Shown: in pieces, positions 13,911-15,154 of the stretch | Layout: each line of letters opens with the position of its first letter | Numbering within the stretch: position 1 is the stretch's first letter | NCBI GenBank assembly: GCA_002308815.1 | Contig: DBVX01000088.1 | Coordinates: forward strand, 54,141 to 69,294 | From: Bacteroidales bacterium UBA1253 | GTDB taxonomy: Bacteria > Bacteroidota > Bacteroidia > Bacteroidales > Paludibacteraceae | Length of the DNA stretch: 15,154 bases | Direction: 5' to 3' | Notes under the pieces: model-generated | What the model saw: the letters and a program-made list of their open reading frames with translations, nothing else | Databases searched by the model: none | What the model was told of the DNA's origin: nothing | Position numbers and translations under genes: made by a program

Positions 13911-14942
13911 ATGAGAATACAAGTCATTCTGACAGGCGGCACCATCACGATGGTCCGCAATGAGGCGACCGGGGCGTTGCGTCCCGCCGACACCGAGACG
14001 TTCAGGGCGTTCGTACCCGAGTTGTTCACATCCCCCATACAAATAGACATGCTTCCGTTTGAGCCGCTGATTGACTCGTCGGATGTCAATGCCGCGCTGT
14101 GGGCGAAGATAGCCCGCACCATTGAGGCGAACTACGCGCTGTACGACGGCTTCGTGGTGCTTCACGGCACGGACACTATGGCTTACACCGCGAGCGCGCT
14201 GTCGTTCATGCTGCGCGGGCTGGCCAAGCCTGTCATCTTCACGGGCAGCCAGCTGCCCATCGGCGTTCTGCGCTCGGACGCGAAGGAGAACCTGATGACC
14301 GCCGTGGAGATTGCCTCGGAGCGGGACGAGCAGGGACGGTGCCGCGTGCCGGAGGTGTGCATCTATTTCGGATCCGCCCTGCTGCGCGCCAACCGCACCA
14401 CCAAGAAGAACGCAGAGCATTTCTCCGCCTTCGAGAGCAGCAACTACCCCTCCCTTGCCAAAGCGGGCGTGCATATATTCTACCGCACGCAACTGATTCA
14501 TCGTGAGCCGGAAGACACGCGCCTGCAAGTGGTTACAGCCTGCGACGACCGCGTGGCTGTTCTCCGTCTGTTCCCCGGCATCCGTCAGGATGTGGTTCAT
14601 TCCATCCTGTCCACTCCGTCGCTGCGGGGCGTTGTCCTGCAGACCTACGGTTCGGGCAACGCGCCGTCAGCCGAATGGCTGTACAACGAACTGGTGGGAG
14701 CGACATCGCGCGGCGTGGTGGTTGTGAACAAGACCCAGTGCAGCACCGGCAGCGTTGAAATGGGACGCTACGAGGCGAGCATCAACCTGCTCAAGGCGGG
14801 CGTGCTGTCCGGCTACGACATCACCACCGAGGCACTACTGACCAAGATGATGGTGCTGTTCGGCGAATATCCCGATGATACGGAGAAGGTCAAAGAGCTG
14901 ATGCAGCAGCCTCTGGCAGGCGAGATGACCATAGAGATGTGA
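13911..14942 (+). CDS. ansA: Type I L-asparaginase (cytosolic)
   Basis: This 343-residue protein has no signal peptide, as expected for the cytosolic type I enzyme, which hydrolyses L-asparagine to aspartate and ammonia. The first active-site motif LTGGTI is at residues 7-12. The second, VVLHGTDTMAYTASALSFML, has the catalytic Thr-Asp pair in HGTDT (85-89). A conserved Lys lies in GSQLPIGVLRSDAKENLMTA (Lys125), and VLQTYGSGNAP marks the C-terminal domain. Length and motifs match E. coli AnsA-type enzymes. A strong promoter lies just upstream, and the pepD-like gene follows after 29 bases. This suggests a small peptide and amino-acid catabolism operon that supplies ammonia and amino acids. A glutaminase side activity cannot be judged from the sequence. 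Confidence 0.95.
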   Translation: MRIQVILTGGTITMVRNEATGALRPADTETFRAFVPELFTSPIQIDMLPFEPLIDSSDVNAALWAKIARTIEANYALYDGFVVLHGTDTMAYTASALSFMLRGLAKPVIFTGSQLPIGVLRSDAKENLMTAVEIASERDEQGRCRVPEVCIYFGSALLRANRTTKKNAEHFSAFESSNYPSLAKAGVHIFYRTQLIHREPEDTRLQVVTACDDRVAVLRLFPGIRQDVVHSILSTPSLRGVVLQTYGSGNAPSAEWLYNELVGATSRGVVVVNKTQCSTGSVEMGRYEASINLLKAGVLSGYDITTEALLTKMMVLFGEYPDDTEKVKELMQQPLAGEMTIEM

Positions 14943-14971
14943 TTAACCAACAACCTAAAATAATTACGAAT

Positions 14972-15154
14972 ATGAGAAATCAGGAACCCAAAGCGTTGTG
15001 GGAGAACTTTTACAGCCTCACACAGATTCCCCGCCCGTCGGGAAAGAAAGAAGCCATCAGTCAGTTCCTTGCCGACTACGGCAGGAAACTCGGTCTGGAG
15101 ACCGTAACGGACGAGATTGGCAATGTCATCATCCGCAAACCCGCCAGTCCGGGC
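14972..15154 (+). CDS. pepD: Aminoacyl-histidine dipeptidase (PepD-like), N-terminal fragment
   Basis: The first 61 codons are present and the frame is open to the right edge. The N terminus reads MRNQEPKALWENFYSLTQIP, then RPSGKKEAISQFLADYG, ETVTDEIGNVIIRK and PAS. This matches the beginning of the M20-family Xaa-His dipeptidases of PepD type, where the xIPRPSGxE and DxxGNVII motifs are typical. The metal-binding residues lie beyond the window. The ATG is 29 bases after the ansA stop, and the A-rich spacer (CTAAAATAATTACGAAT) resembles a Bacteroidota leader without a Shine-Dalgarno sequence. Cotranscription with ansA is likely. Confidence 0.85.
   Translation, partial: MRNQEPKALWENFYSLTQIPRPSGKKEAISQFLADYGRKLGLETVTDEIGNVIIRKPASPG

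Noticed and set aside
13782..14600. A 272-codon minus-strand frame opposite ansA
   Set aside because: ansA is unambiguous. The antisense frame has no recognisable domain and its end crosses the ansA promoter region.

Overview
The window looks like chromosomal DNA of a Bacteroidota species, most likely order Bacteroidales. Three things point there: the MoxR/DUF58/BatA/BatB aerotolerance cluster, the lineage-restricted families DUF4831 and DUF4835 next to recN, and four or five promoters with the Bacteroidota -7 element TAnnTTTG, some paired with an upstream TTTG. Coding regions are GC-rich and the short intergenic gaps are AT-rich. There are no tRNA or rRNA genes, CRISPR arrays, insertion sequences or phage genes. 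The family is not resolved; Prevotellaceae or a relative is a guess.

Bases 1-4927 (minus strand, transcribed right to left) hold a tight operon: moxR, a DUF58 protein, a membrane-anchored BatD-like protein, batA, batB and the first codons of a batC-like gene cut by the window edge. Two junctions are ATGA stop/start overlaps. A full match to the sigma-54 (RpoN) consensus, with the required GG-N10-GC spacing, lies 45-60 bases upstream of moxR. It is the most striking regulatory signal in the window. Transcribed away from it (5126-7438, plus strand) is a pair encoding an outer-membrane beta-barrel protein and an S41-family peptidase lipoprotein.

Bases 7446-8648 (minus strand) hold a 76-residue cysteine-containing lipoprotein followed by a MauE-like membrane protein fused to a periplasmic thioredoxin-like domain. 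An intrinsic-terminator-like hairpin with a T8 tract ends only four bases before the start codon of the fusion gene. A redox-enzyme and substrate relationship between the two is plausible but inferred. The fusion gene converges on the S41 gene with a 7-base gap.

Bases 8827-10287 (plus strand) encode a full-length DUF1846 protein. Its stop codon directly abuts the stop codon of recN, so two convergent genes have no base between them. recN, DUF4835 and DUF4831 (10288-13674, minus strand) form a second operon with a good TTTG-N18-TACTTTTG promoter. A 236-base divergent region leads to a type I L-asparaginase (ansA), followed by the start of a pepD-like aminoacyl-histidine dipeptidase that runs off the right edge.

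The longest stretches without a gene are 4928-5125, 8649-8826 and 13675-13910. All are divergent promoter regions under 300 bases. Most genes belong to known families. The points of real interest are the sigma-54 site on the Bat operon, the lipoprotein plus MauE-thioredoxin pair with its intervening terminator, and the tail-to-tail junctions that leave no room for ordinary terminators.
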